A DNA stretch of 64,000 bases from Bacteroidota bacterium (GTDB lineage Bacteria > Bacteroidota > Bacteroidia > NS11-12g > UBA955): positions 280,811 to 344,810 of the forward strand of contig JAMLHC010000004.1 of NCBI GenBank assembly GCA_023957335.1, in the 5' to 3' direction. The notes under the pieces were generated by a model. It had not been told where the DNA came from. It saw nothing but the letters and a program-made list of their open reading frames with translations, and did not search any database. Below, in pieces: positions 17,104 to 26,342 of the stretch. The position numbers and the translations under genes were made by a program. Within the stretch, counting starts at the first letter, position 1, and each line of letters begins with the position of its first letter.

Positions 17104-17473
17104 TTACCAATTGTGTGAGCGCTTTCTTCATTTGTTCATGGATAAAAGCAAAAGGTTTTTCTTCAGTTGCAATGAAGTGAATAGTTAGATGTACTTCTTG
17201 TTCGGTTCCTTTGATGCCGTCAAATAGAATATGTTTGTTGAGTCGGTATGTTTCTCTGCACAAACGTTTGATTCGATTGCGGTCAACGGCTCGGTTAAAT
17301 TTCTTTTTGGAAACGGATATCAGCACTTTGACGGGAGGGGTTGGCTCAATATGAGCATTTAATATATATACAAAAAAGAAAGGGTAAGAAGTAAACTTCT
17401 CACCCTTTTCAAACACTGTTTGAATATTTTTTTTACTGCAAAGCTTCTCGTTTTTGGAAAAAGAAAAATCCAC
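17078..17473 (-). CDS. rnpA: Ribonuclease P protein component
   Basis: This 131-aa basic protein carries the RnpA core: [20 protein letters not shown] at the start, [28 protein letters not shown] (the conserved R-N-R RNA-binding helix) and a helical tail. It binds the RNase P RNA and assists 5' maturation of tRNAs. The start is a GTG at 17473; the ATG at 17480 is out of frame. It follows rpmH by 26 bp and overlaps yidD. Confidence 0.95.
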   Translation of the reverse strand: MDFSFSKNEKLCSKKNIQTVFEKGEKFTSYPFFFVYILNAHIEPTPPVKVLISVSKKKFNRAVDRNRIKRLCRETYRLNKHILFDGIKGTEQEVHLTIHFIATEEKPFAFIHEQMKKALTQLVNEIKKHLS

Positions 17474-17499
17474 GACCCATTCTCATAAAGAGCCGTTAA

Positions 17500-17658
17500 T
17501 TATCTTTTGTGTCTGGCTTCGCAAGAAACTGTAAGTCTCTTTCTGCCTCTTTTTCTGCGGGCGGCAAGCACTTTTCTGCCGTTAGCTGTTGCCATTCTTT
17601 CTCTGAAACCGTGCTTGTTTCTTCTTTTTCTATTGGAGGGTTGAAATGTTCTTTTCAT
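17500..17658 (-). CDS. rpmH: 50S ribosomal protein L34
   Basis: A 52-codon gene read directly on the minus strand: it begins [18 protein letters not shown], continues [19 protein letters not shown] and ends in a short basic tail, ...ARHKR. This is the nearly invariant L34 sequence. It heads the rpmH-rnpA-yidD operon, with a -7 box 23 bp upstream. dnaA, a frequent neighbour of rpmH in other bacteria, is not present; the divergent neighbour is a peptide transporter. Confidence 0.97.
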   Translation of the reverse strand: MKRTFQPSNRKRRNKHGFRERMATANGRKVLAARRKRGRKRLTVSCEARHKR

Positions 17659-17681
17659 GACTATGATTCAAAAAAGGACTG

Positions 17682-17689
17682 CAAAAGTA
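17682..17689 (-). promoter_or_regulatory. -7 promoter element (TACTTTTG) of rpmH-rnpA-yidD
   Basis: TACTTTTG on the minus strand fits TAnnTTTG and lies 23 bp upstream of the rpmH ATG. The 227-bp divergent region to the transporter gene shows no other clear signal. Confidence 0.55.
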
Positions 17690-17885
17690 AACTTTTATTT
17701 TGTATAAAAAACTTTTTTCTCAAATATTCATTCTTGTTGTAACAAGATAGTTTGAGCTTGTCCTTAGACTGGGTATTTATCTCAAAATAACTTAAAAAAA
17801 TCCTGATTTCTCAAAATTAAGATGTTATTTAGCAATGCGAAAAAAATCACTACAAGGCTGATTTTCAAGTATCTAAACAATTTAT

Positions 17886-19400
17886 ATGAGTCACAAAGAA
17901 CTTACAATAGACGAAATCCACGATTTTGAGGGTAAATACCCTAAGCAACTATGGTCTTTATTTTTCTCAGAAATGTGGGAGCGTTTCTGCTTCTATGGAA
18001 TGCGAGGAATGCTCACTTTTTTCATGGTGTACCAACTCGGAATGGAGAAAGATCTTGCCAATCTTCAATATGGTGCTACGCAAGCGTGGGTTTATGCTTT
18101 TACTTTTATTGGAGGAATGTTTGCTGATAAGATTTTAGGATTTAGAAAATCTTTGTTCTGGGGTGGATTATTGATGATTACAGGGAGCGTTATTCTAATG
18201 ATTGACCCGCACTCATTCTTTTTTATAGGAATTGCATTTTTGATTATAGGAACCGGGTTTTTCAAACCTAATATTTCTTCTATGGTTGGTCAACTTTATC
18301 GCTCCGGAGATAACAGAAGAGATGCCGGTTTTTCTATGTTCTATTCTGGTATCAACATAGGTGCTTTTTTTGGTGGCATGCTGATGATTGGTGTTGGAAA
18401 AGGAAAGATTTTGGTAGAGTTAATTCCTGAGAGCTTGAGATGGAACGTGGCATTTGGATTGGTGGCATTGGTAATGACAATAAGCTTGCTCATTTTTGTT
18501 TTCACTCAAAGGACACTGGGTCCTATCGGACTTCCTCCTATTGACTATGACCGATTTAAAAACAAAAAATGGTATATGTACGCAGTGTATGTGGGTGCCA
18601 TTTTTGCAGTTCCATTGATTGAAATAATGGTTTCGAATACATTATATACTGATTATTTCATGTATTTCATTGGTCCCTTTAGTATTTTGTATTTGGTTTA
18701 TGAAATGACCAAGGTTAGCATTGAAGAAAGAAACAAACTCATTGCAGCTTTGATTGTAATTGTGTTCTCGGTGGTTTTTTGGGCAATTTTTGAACAAGCG
18801 GGAGGTTCTTTGAGTTTATATGCTGCAGAACATCTCAACAAAAGTCTTTTGGGTATTAATGGAGTAGATCCTAATATAGTGAACAACTCTGCCAACTCGC
18901 TGTTTGTGATAATATTCGCACCATTAGTTGGAATATTATGGCTACTGTTGGGAAAAAGGAAAATGGAACCCAACGGAGTTGTCAAATTCGGAATCGGATT
19001 CTTGTTGTTGGGATTGGGATTTTATACTTTCTTTACTGGACAGTTCTTTAGTTCTGTTCCCGGTTTAGCTTCTTTGAACATCTTTACACTCGGTTATTTT
19101 GTTGTTACTTTCGGTGAATTGGCATTGTCGCCCATAGGCTTGTCCTTGATGACCAAGTTGGCAACACCAAAACTGCAAGGATTTATGATGGGAATGTGGT
19201 TTTTGGCAAGTGCTTATGGACAATATGTAGCAGGGTTATTTGGGGCATCTATTTCTCCCAGCGAAACCGCCACATCTGCTGAAAAATTAGCAATTTATTC
19301 TACCGGGTATCAGCAATTTGCTATCTATGCGCTGATTGCAGGAGCCTTGATTATACTAATCTCTCCTTTGGTTAGAAAACTCATGGGTGACGTTAAATAA
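17886..19400 (+). CDS. POT/PTR2 family proton-dependent oligopeptide transporter
   Basis: A 504-aa, about 12-14 TM MFS transporter. The POT signature appears near residue 30 as SEMWERFCFYGMRGML (the E-x-x-E-R-F-x-Y/F-Y-G motif that couples protons), followed by the family segment GTGFFKPNISSMVGQLY and FSMFYSGINIGAFFGG (PTR2 signature). Later helices include VFWAIFEQAGGSLSLYAAE. It imports di- and tripeptides across the inner membrane, consistent with a peptide-degrading lifestyle seen in the many peptidases of this window. The DinB-like gene follows 18 bp downstream and may be cotranscribed. Confidence 0.93.
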   Translation: MSHKELTIDEIHDFEGKYPKQLWSLFFSEMWERFCFYGMRGMLTFFMVYQLGMEKDLANLQYGATQAWVYAFTFIGGMFADKILGFRKSLFWGGLLMITGSVILMIDPHSFFFIGIAFLIIGTGFFKPNISSMVGQLYRSGDNRRDAGFSMFYSGINIGAFFGGMLMIGVGKGKILVELIPESLRWNVAFGLVALVMTISLLIFVFTQRTLGPIGLPPIDYDRFKNKKWYMYAVYVGAIFAVPLIEIMVSNTLYTDYFMYFIGPFSILYLVYEMTKVSIEERNKLIAALIVIVFSVVFWAIFEQAGGSLSLYAAEHLNKSLLGINGVDPNIVNNSANSLFVIIFAPLVGILWLLLGKRKMEPNGVVKFGIGFLLLGLGFYTFFTGQFFSSVPGLASLNIFTLGYFVVTFGELALSPIGLSLMTKLATPKLQGFMMGMWFLASAYGQYVAGLFGASISPSETATSAEKLAIYSTGYQQFAIYALIAGALIILISPLVRKLMGDVK

Positions 19401-19418
19401 AATTATCATTTAAATATC

Positions 19419-19925
19419 ATGGTTACACTACCTATAAATGAATGTCCTGCCTATTTTGAGATGTATTTGAAATTGGTGGACAAAGACATATTACAAGAAT
19501 TGAATACTCAACTTGAATCATATTCAAAATTTATAAATTCTATCTCCAAGGAAAAAGAACTGTTTAGTTATGCACCCGGCAAGTGGACAGTAAAAGAAGT
19601 GATTGGACACATTACTGATACTGAGAGGATTATGTTTCACAGAGCTTTTAGAATTGCACGCAAGGACACAACTCCATTACCCGGTTTTGATGAAGATGCG
19701 TATGTGGCGGCTACAGATTTTAATGATAGAGATATGAGTGATTTACTGGATGAGTTTGTTTGGCTCAGAAAAAGTGTCATAAGTTTCTACAAAACCCTCA
19801 AACCCGGAGATTTGCTGCATATTGGAACCGCTTCCAACAAGAGTGTGAGTGCCAGAGCATTGTTTTATTTTTTACTTGGGCATTGGCAACACCATGTGAA
19901 TTTTCTGAAAGAAAGGTATTTGTAA
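19419..19925 (+). CDS. DinB superfamily metal-binding protein
   Basis: This 168-aa protein has the DinB/YfiT four-helix pattern: LFSYAPGKWTVKEVIGHITDTERIMFHRAFRIAR in the first half and ALFYFLLGHWQHHVNFLKERYL at the end. The histidines of GHITDTE and of GHWQHH match the three-His metal site of the family. Members act as metal-dependent thiol transferases or have unknown roles. It lies 18 bp after the peptide transporter on the same strand and converges on a long secreted-protein gene. Confidence 0.88.
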   Translation: MVTLPINECPAYFEMYLKLVDKDILQELNTQLESYSKFINSISKEKELFSYAPGKWTVKEVIGHITDTERIMFHRAFRIARKDTTPLPGFDEDAYVAATDFNDRDMSDLLDEFVWLRKSVISFYKTLKPGDLLHIGTASNKSVSARALFYFLLGHWQHHVNFLKERYL

Positions 19926-19974
19926 TACCTCATGCAAACATATTGGTTATGTTGACAAACCAAGTATTTCATTG

Positions 19975-22575
19975 TCAGTATTTCCCCACCAGCGTACATG
20001 CAAATTTCTTCTTCACAACTTCACCTTTGTCATTAAAAGCTTCAAAAATCACAATATAAATACCGAAGGGAAGATGCTCGCTGGAGTTTTTATAAAAACC
20101 ATCCCAACTTACAACACCTGTGCTGTTGAGGGTGAGGTTAGCTATTGGCTGTGCAACAAATACACCTGATGAGCTGTATATATAAACGTTTGCAACAAAG
20201 TTGTTATTTTTTAGGTCAAACCTGATATTGAGTTTGTCGTCAATCCCGTCCCCATCAGGAGAAAAAACATCAGAATCTAACCAGACTAACTGGTTTTGTA
20301 CTGTGGGAGTATAGGCTTGTGAGTTTTTGTATCCGGGTGTTGCATACCCAGCGCTTCCGGTGGCAGAAGCCCAATTCCCTTGGTCTGTGGTAGGTCTTGC
20401 AAATTCTATGCGTTCAAGGCTCACTCCTTTGCGGTCTGTGATGAGTTGAAAATGCATTTTTTCGTTATATAAGAAACTGTCAATGACTACACCTGCATAG
20501 TCAGTAAGCACAACGCCACCGCTTTTTTGGGGATATGAGGGAAGTAAATTTATTTGAAAAATTCCCTTAGGATTCTTGCAATCATAATATCTACACAACC
20601 CTGCACCCGAAGTTGAAAAGGCAAGATATTCTCCGGGGAAAATCAAATATCCTGATGCAGCAGGATTTACAAAGTCACGCAACGAACCATCATCTTTTAA
20701 GTTGCCGATTCGGATATCTTTCAAATCAAGGATTTTTTTGCTGTAGTTATATATTTCAACAAATTCTGTCAATCCTGTAGGGGGATTAAATAGAATTTCG
20801 TTGATGAGCAAATCGCCTCGTTCGGGTTTGTCCGGCAAACCAATGATAATGGTAGTTTCATTCATGGAATTTCCTGAACAATCGGTCAAACCTTTTACGG
20901 TCAGTGTATAGACTTTGTTCAATTCCATTGGCTTGGGCAGGCGGAGTTGTATTTTGTTTAGTGAGATTGTAAGCGGAATGGATTGATTTAATTCAGCTTC
21001 TGCAAAGTGATAGTTGTCCAAATCCAAACCGGATAAGGAGTCTATATATTCATTAAAACGTAGTTCTATCAGGTCGGGTGCCAATGCGTATGCGTTGAGT
21101 AATATAGGAGGAGCTTGGTCTGCATTATTAGATTTTACTGAATTATGAGTCATAGGAGTTCCTCCATTGGGATGCTTGCTTGCAGACCAATTTTCGTATC
21201 CCGTGCAAGGGTTCTCCATATCTATCATTTCGAGGCTGAAGCCACCATTCTTTTTAACAGCATCCTTGTACCATGTGTCCGAATAAAATACTGCATGTAT
21301 CAAGGTTCCATCAGCACTTCGCAGATACACATCGTCTGATGTCTTGTTGAATGTAGGAAAATTACTCACTCCCATGCATGTTCCGAAGGCAGACAGAGCA
21401 GGTACGGCATTGTTGGGACAAAGCACTATAAAACTGTCCGGAAGCAAGAGAAAAGATTTAAGTTGAGCGGTAATACTCTTATCTGACAGGGAAAACCCAT
21501 TTAACTCAATGACTTTGTCTGAACGGTTATAGACTTCAACATACATATATTCAGGCAATCCCGCAGATGGAGTTGGGGTTGCCATGATTTCATTTATAAC
21601 CAAATCGAAGGGTTGTGCGGGTTCGGGGCGCAAAAAGAAATATGACAGGCTTGTGTCCAACATTTTGTTGCCTTCCAAATCCTTGATACCGCTAAGATTT
21701 AAGATATAGTGTGTGAGCGAAACGAGAGGAGAAACGAAGCGCAATCCTATTTCAGTTTTGGTGTCTGAAAAGTCAATAGAAGCTATTGATAGAGAAGGTG
21801 AGAAATTATAGTTTAACAAATCAAAAACCGAAGCAGAATCTATTTTTTCATCAAAAATCAAGTGTATGCTGTCATCTCCTATCCATTGCCCTGCAATGAG
21901 TTTTGGCGGAATACTGTCTCTGATTTCCTTGCCCATGTAATACAGATGAAAGAAATGTTTCTGAAAAAATGAAGCAGTAGATTGACGGATGAGCAAACCC
22001 GTAAAAGGAAGATTTTCTAACTCCGTGTCTATTGTGTCCCCTTCGTGTATAAGGGGTTCGAGCAAGCCTTGTGTATTAATATCCATTGACCATTTTCCAT
22101 TTGGATATCGCAATACCCTAATTGTCAAAGGATTATTACTTCTATTCAAAATCCCATCTGTTCCATTAATCAGTATTTGAGGCGTTTGTCCCTTTATTTT
22201 TTTGTAAAGACTCACTTCATCTGCCGTGTTACCTATCCTTACATAATATGCATTTTGTGTATTGAGTAAATCAACGGAATCCGCCATCAGAAACCAGTCC
22301 ACATAGTTGGCAGATGAAGTATTCAGTTGCAATTCCATTGTAATAAGCCATTCGGTGGAGTCACTGAAAAAAGTAGGGCGACTGATATAAAAATTGCTGT
22401 TGGTTTGTTCCAGATTGGAACGAAGACTATGATTTACAATAATAAAATCATTTGTATTTCCTGTCCATGCTGGGTTTTGGTTGAGACTGTCATAATCAAA
22501 TTTATCATCAATCTGAGCTGTTAACCCTTGAGAGCACAGAAGTAATAACCATACTATCTTCCCTGCATGTTTCAT
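19975..22575 (-). CDS. Secreted multidomain protein with two lamin-tail domains and a FlgD-like C-terminal module
   Basis: The 866-aa product has a Sec signal peptide (MKHAGKIVWLLLLCSQGLTAQ). Two lamin-tail (LTD) domains are visible, beginning at FDLVINEIMATPTPSAG and at RGDLLINEILFNPPTG. Two SbsA/Big-like segments (PPKLIAGQWIGDDSIHLIFDEKID and APPILLNAYALAPDLIELRFNEYID) alternate with them. The C-terminus (SDVFSPDGDGIDDKLNIRF, VVSWDGFYKNSSEHLPFGIYIVIFEA) is the FlgD-like/gliding-motility tail common in type IX-secreted or surface proteins. The N-terminal 200 residues look like a lectin/LamG-type beta-sandwich. Function is probably structural or adhesive; no catalytic motif is seen. Confidence 0.85.
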   Translation of the reverse strand: MKHAGKIVWLLLLCSQGLTAQIDDKFDYDSLNQNPAWTGNTNDFIIVNHSLRSNLEQTNSNFYISRPTFFSDSTEWLITMELQLNTSSANYVDWFLMADSVDLLNTQNAYYVRIGNTADEVSLYKKIKGQTPQILINGTDGILNRSNNPLTIRVLRYPNGKWSMDINTQGLLEPLIHEGDTIDTELENLPFTGLLIRQSTASFFQKHFFHLYYMGKEIRDSIPPKLIAGQWIGDDSIHLIFDEKIDSASVFDLLNYNFSPSLSIASIDFSDTKTEIGLRFVSPLVSLTHYILNLSGIKDLEGNKMLDTSLSYFFLRPEPAQPFDLVINEIMATPTPSAGLPEYMYVEVYNRSDKVIELNGFSLSDKSITAQLKSFLLLPDSFIVLCPNNAVPALSAFGTCMGVSNFPTFNKTSDDVYLRSADGTLIHAVFYSDTWYKDAVKKNGGFSLEMIDMENPCTGYENWSASKHPNGGTPMTHNSVKSNNADQAPPILLNAYALAPDLIELRFNEYIDSLSGLDLDNYHFAEAELNQSIPLTISLNKIQLRLPKPMELNKVYTLTVKGLTDCSGNSMNETTIIIGLPDKPERGDLLINEILFNPPTGLTEFVEIYNYSKKILDLKDIRIGNLKDDGSLRDFVNPAASGYLIFPGEYLAFSTSGAGLCRYYDCKNPKGIFQINLLPSYPQKSGGVVLTDYAGVVIDSFLYNEKMHFQLITDRKGVSLERIEFARPTTDQGNWASATGSAGYATPGYKNSQAYTPTVQNQLVWLDSDVFSPDGDGIDDKLNIRFDLKNNNFVANVYIYSSSGVFVAQPIANLTLNSTGVVSWDGFYKNSSEHLPFGIYIVIFEAFNDKGEVVKKKFACTLVGKY

Positions 22576-22765
22576 AGTAACCCTTTTTTGAATTATAAAT
22601 AAGTTTCAATTTAAATAGGTACAATAACAGTTACGCAATGATACAGAAAAAGAATTAATAAAACACAAAAGAGAAATTATTAAGATGTCATAATTTCTTA
22701 TAAACCAATGTTGTCGGTAATAATACTTGCAGGTTGACTGCGTGTGGATCTGTTCAAGAATGAGT

Positions 22766-24568
22766 TTACCTCAATTCGAACTGTGTCTTCCACATCGTAT
22801 AGAACTTGCTGTCCGGATTGTCCAATAGGCTTGCGGGGCTTCCTGTCTCTATGATTTTACCTGCTTCGAGCACAATGATTTTATCTGAGTTTTTAATAGT
22901 ACTCAAACGGTGTGCAATGATTATAGAAGTACGCCCTTCCATCAATTTTTCCAACGCATCCTGAACCACAAGCTCGGATTCGGAATCTAATGAACTGGTA
23001 GCTTCATCAAGGATAAGAAAAACAGGTTTTTTAAGAAAAGCACGTGCAATGGCTATCCTTTGGCGTTGTCCACCCGAGAGTTGAACTCCTCTGTCACCCA
23101 CTACTGTCTGATACTTGTCTGGGAAACGTTCAATAAACTCTAATGCATTAGCTTGTTTTGCAGCTTCATGGATTTCATTTTCAGTCGCTTGTGTATTGCC
23201 ATAGAGAATATTGTTATAAATGGTTCCTCCAAACAAGCCTATGTCTTGAGGCACTAATCCTATTTGCTTTCGCAAATCATAAAAATCTATATCCGTAATT
23301 TGAGTTTCATCAAATAAAATAGCCCCCTTTTGAGGAGTATAGAAACCAAGTAACAACTGAACAATAGTTGATTTTCCAGCACCGCTTGCACCTACAATCG
23401 CAATTTTCTCACCACTTTTTGCTTCAAAAGAAATATCCTGCAACACATTCAAATCTGGTCTTGAAGGATAGGCAAAAACAAGATTACTAACTGTCAGATT
23501 CCCTTTCAATAGGTGCTGAACGGGTTTGCTGCTTTCTTCTGTCGCCAAATCTGTTTCTGATTCTTGTTCAAGAATATCCAAAATGCGGTCTGCTGCTCCC
23601 ACCGACTTTTGAATCTGTGCATATTGATCAGAAATTCCGCCAATTGAAGCCCCGACAAACATGGTATAAATCATGAATTTTAAAATATCGCCAATGGTCA
23701 AAACACCTTCCGCTTGTAGCTGAAATGCGCGCCATGCAATAAAAATCAAGCCGCCAAACAGACACATGATGATAAACGAGCTGAAAAGCCCGCGGTATAT
23801 ACCTCTTCGAATGGAAATATCTCGAATACGAATGCTTTTATTGCCAAATCGAACAGTTTCGTATAACTCATTGGCAAATGATTTTACAATCTGAATTCCG
23901 GAAATACTCTCTTCGAGGATAGTCCCTGCATCCGCAGTCTCGTCTTGAATCGTCCTTGATATTTTTCGGATATACCTGCCAAAGAAAAGAGAAATGATGA
24001 CTACCGGAGGAATGATGGATAACATTACTAAGGCTAAATCCGGTGATGTAAAAAACAACAATATCACTCCTCCAATCCCGATTAATATCTGGCGTATAAA
24101 AGTAGCTAAAAATGTAACAAAGGTTTCTTGTACCTGTGTAATATCACTGCCAAACCTACTCAGCAAATCACCAGTCCTATTCTGATGAAAAAAGTGCATG
24201 GGAAGTGAAATAATTTTGCTGTAAAGTTGATTGCGTAATCTCCAAACCATTCCTTCCGTAGCTTTTACAAAAGTCCAGACACGCAAATATGATGAGATGG
24301 CTTGCACAATGAATAAGATGGCAAATAGGTAGCCTATTTTATTGATTTGATCTTTGGAAATACTGCTCGCATCCACAAAGTCTCCCGTTAATTTTGGGAA
24401 AATAAGAGATGTGCCTGCGCTCACCAACAAGAATAATGTTCCAAAATAGAACAGCCATTTTTGTTTACCCATAAAATTAAAGAGTTTCAGCAGTCGCTTG
24501 AGTGAGTCTTTATTGATTTTTGCCTTAGGGATGTCTTGTCCTCTAAAGGGTTTATTATCTTTTGCCAT
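22766..24568 (-). CDS. ABC exporter, fused permease-ATPase (MsbA-like)
   Basis: This 600-aa half-transporter has an N-terminal six-TM exporter domain (first helix WLFYFGTLFLLVSAGTSLIF) and a C-terminal ATPase with Walker A IVGASGAGKSTIVQLL, Q-loop GLVPQDIGLFGGTI, signature LSGGQRQRIAIARAFL, Walker B VFLILDEATSSLDSESE and H-loop IIIAHRLST. MsbA-type exporters flip lipid A or export lipids, drugs or peptides; substrate cannot be told here. Its own promoter lies 48 bp upstream, and no partner gene is adjacent, suggesting a homodimer. Confidence 0.92.
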   Translation of the reverse strand: MAKDNKPFRGQDIPKAKINKDSLKRLLKLFNFMGKQKWLFYFGTLFLLVSAGTSLIFPKLTGDFVDASSISKDQINKIGYLFAILFIVQAISSYLRVWTFVKATEGMVWRLRNQLYSKIISLPMHFFHQNRTGDLLSRFGSDITQVQETFVTFLATFIRQILIGIGGVILLFFTSPDLALVMLSIIPPVVIISLFFGRYIRKISRTIQDETADAGTILEESISGIQIVKSFANELYETVRFGNKSIRIRDISIRRGIYRGLFSSFIIMCLFGGLIFIAWRAFQLQAEGVLTIGDILKFMIYTMFVGASIGGISDQYAQIQKSVGAADRILDILEQESETDLATEESSKPVQHLLKGNLTVSNLVFAYPSRPDLNVLQDISFEAKSGEKIAIVGASGAGKSTIVQLLLGFYTPQKGAILFDETQITDIDFYDLRKQIGLVPQDIGLFGGTIYNNILYGNTQATENEIHEAAKQANALEFIERFPDKYQTVVGDRGVQLSGGQRQRIAIARAFLKKPVFLILDEATSSLDSESELVVQDALEKLMEGRTSIIIAHRLSTIKNSDKIIVLEAGKIIETGSPASLLDNPDSKFYTMWKTQFELR

Positions 24569-24615
24569 ATTGTTTTAGTATTATGACGCTTGCTAAGTTA
24601 GCACTAATCAGATTG

Positions 24616-24623
24616 CAAAATTA
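24616..24623 (-). promoter_or_regulatory. -7 promoter element (TAATTTTG) of the ABC exporter
   Basis: TAATTTTG on the minus strand matches TAnnTTTG, 47 bp upstream of the ATG at 24568. The rest of the 24569-24829 gap shows no gene or terminator. Confidence 0.5.
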
Positions 24624-24829
24624 TTTTTTCTCGAACATAGTATATATTTATACATAGGGTAAAACGGAAGATTCAACAACATTTTACTCCCCACAACTCA
24701 TCATTTGTTCAATGCACCGTCATTGGTGGTAAATCAAACGTCAAATTACTGTTTAACCGGTTTAGTTTGGATGTTTTGGGTATGTAATCTCAAAGAAAAA
24801 ATAGAATCAGAACTCGTGATATATAAGTG

Positions 24830-25606
24830 CTACTCAATAGTTTTAGCTTCATTCCACCAGACGTCCATTTCTTGTAAGGTCAAATCTTCTAATTTAAAAC
24901 CCTGCAAACGTGCCTTTTGTTCTATATATTCAAAACGCTTTTTGAACTTTTTGTTGGTAGCTTCCAAAGCATCATCGGGGTTAATCCCTTCAAATCGTGC
25001 ATAATTAACCAAAGAGAAGATAAAATCACCGAACTCGGCTTGTTTTTCTTGACTTGTGGATGCATTTTGAAACTCATCCCATTCCTCCCAAACTTTCTTT
25101 AATACATCCTCTTTGTTATTCCAGTCAAAACCGGTTCGCGCGGCTTTTTCTTGCATTCGGAGTGCTTTAATCAGACTTGGCATAGAAGAAGGTACGCCAG
25201 ACAAGAATGATTTAGGCTCATTTGCACCTTTCTCTTGCTGTTTGATTTGCTCCCAATTATGCATGACATCATTGGCATTATTGACCTGAACTTCCCCGTA
25301 AATATGGGGATGTCTTCTGATTAATTTTTCACAAAGTGTGTTTATAATGTCTGTGGTGTCAAACCATTTGAGTTCATCGGCAATTTTGCCATAGAACACA
25401 ATGTGCAACAGCAAATCACCTATTTCTTTTTTAATATCGTCCGGCTTGTTAACCAATATGGCGTCCGACAGTTCGTGGACTTCTTCAATTGATAAATGCC
25501 GAATAGATTCTATGGTTTGTTCCCTGTCCCACGGGCATTTTACCCGCAGTTCATCCATAATCTCTAAAAGTCTTCCAAAAGCCTCTTTGGCTTTGTTATG
25601 GTCCAT
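24830..25606 (-). CDS. mazG: Nucleoside triphosphate pyrophosphohydrolase MazG
   Basis: A 258-aa, two-domain MazG. The first repeat shows FGRLLEIMDELRVKCPWDREQTIESIRHLSIEEVHELSDAI with the E-E-x-x-E metal-binding helix and KKEIGDLLLHIVFY; the second has KVWEEWDEFQNAS and EFGDFIFSLVNYARFEGI. It hydrolyses NTPs to NMP and pyrophosphate in the cytoplasm, clearing damaged nucleotides and lowering ppGpp in some species. Its ATG follows the stop of the LytTR regulator without a gap, so it is the last gene of that signalling operon. Confidence 0.95.
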   Translation of the reverse strand: MDHNKAKEAFGRLLEIMDELRVKCPWDREQTIESIRHLSIEEVHELSDAILVNKPDDIKKEIGDLLLHIVFYGKIADELKWFDTTDIINTLCEKLIRRHPHIYGEVQVNNANDVMHNWEQIKQQEKGANEPKSFLSGVPSSMPSLIKALRMQEKAARTGFDWNNKEDVLKKVWEEWDEFQNASTSQEKQAEFGDFIFSLVNYARFEGINPDDALEATNKKFKKRFEYIEQKARLQGFKLEDLTLQEMDVWWNEAKTIE

Positions 25607-26335
25607 TTACTTTAAAAAATTGTTTTGATTCATTACCTGCATGAATGCTTCTTTGTAGTTCTTACCTATTGGAATATGTTTGTTTCCAATGGTTACATGG
25701 GTTCCGGATAGGGATGTAACTTTATTGATTGCTACAATGAATGAGCGGTGTACCCTCACAAATTTATCTTTGGGCAGGGTTGCTTCCATTTTTTTCATGG
25801 TTTGAAGGGTAATAATACGCTTGTCATCGGGGATATGAATTTTTACATAATCAGCAAATGCTTCAATGAAAATAATGTCTTCATAATTGAGTTTTACAAA
25901 TTTAAAATCAGCTTTTACAAATATGTGACCGTCTTCTAACTTAGTATTATCTTCTTCTTTGGATTTTTTGATTCTCAGAAACTCTTCTAATCTATCCAGT
26001 GATTTTTTAAATCTATCAAGAGAAACGGGTTTCACCAGATAGTCGAGTGCATCTAAATCAAATGCCTCTACGGCATGTTCGGGATAGGCAGTTACAAAAA
26101 TGACAGGAATTCTCTTATTATCAATCTTCTTGATAAATTCCAAACCGGTTTCATGCGGCATTTGTATATCCAAGAAAATGGCATCTACCGGCTCATTTTC
26201 GATATATTCTAATGCTTCATGCGTGTTTCTGAATCTTCCTACTATTTCCAGATGAGAAAACTTACTTATATGTGAGTTTAATACTTCGGTTGCTAATGGT
26301 TCGTCATCAACAAGAATCAATTTTACTTTTTCCAT
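25607..26335 (-). CDS. LytTR-type response regulator
   Basis: The 242-aa protein has an N-terminal receiver (LILVDDEPLATEVLNSHI, phosphoacceptor Asp in VDAIFLDIQMPHETGLEFI, Thr/Lys in VIFVTAYPEHAVEAF and LDYLVKPVSLDRF) and a C-terminal LytTR DNA-binding domain (IFVKADFKFVKLNYEDIIFIEAFADYVKIH, FVRVHRSFIVAI, IPIGKNYKEAF). It is cognate to the histidine kinase encoded 7 bp upstream. Targets are unknown. Confidence 0.95.
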   Translation of the reverse strand: MEKVKLILVDDEPLATEVLNSHISKFSHLEIVGRFRNTHEALEYIENEPVDAIFLDIQMPHETGLEFIKKIDNKRIPVIFVTAYPEHAVEAFDLDALDYLVKPVSLDRFKKSLDRLEEFLRIKKSKEEDNTKLEDGHIFVKADFKFVKLNYEDIIFIEAFADYVKIHIPDDKRIITLQTMKKMEATLPKDKFVRVHRSFIVAINKVTSLSGTHVTIGNKHIPIGKNYKEAFMQVMNQNNFLK

Positions 26336-26342
26336 GATTATA

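Noticed and set aside
17500..17885. Replication origin next to rpmH
   Set aside because: No dnaA gene and no cluster of DnaA boxes were seen in the gap.
24705..25004. Plus-strand ORF over the end of mazG
   Set aside because: It is antisense to a clear mazG gene and has no family-like features.
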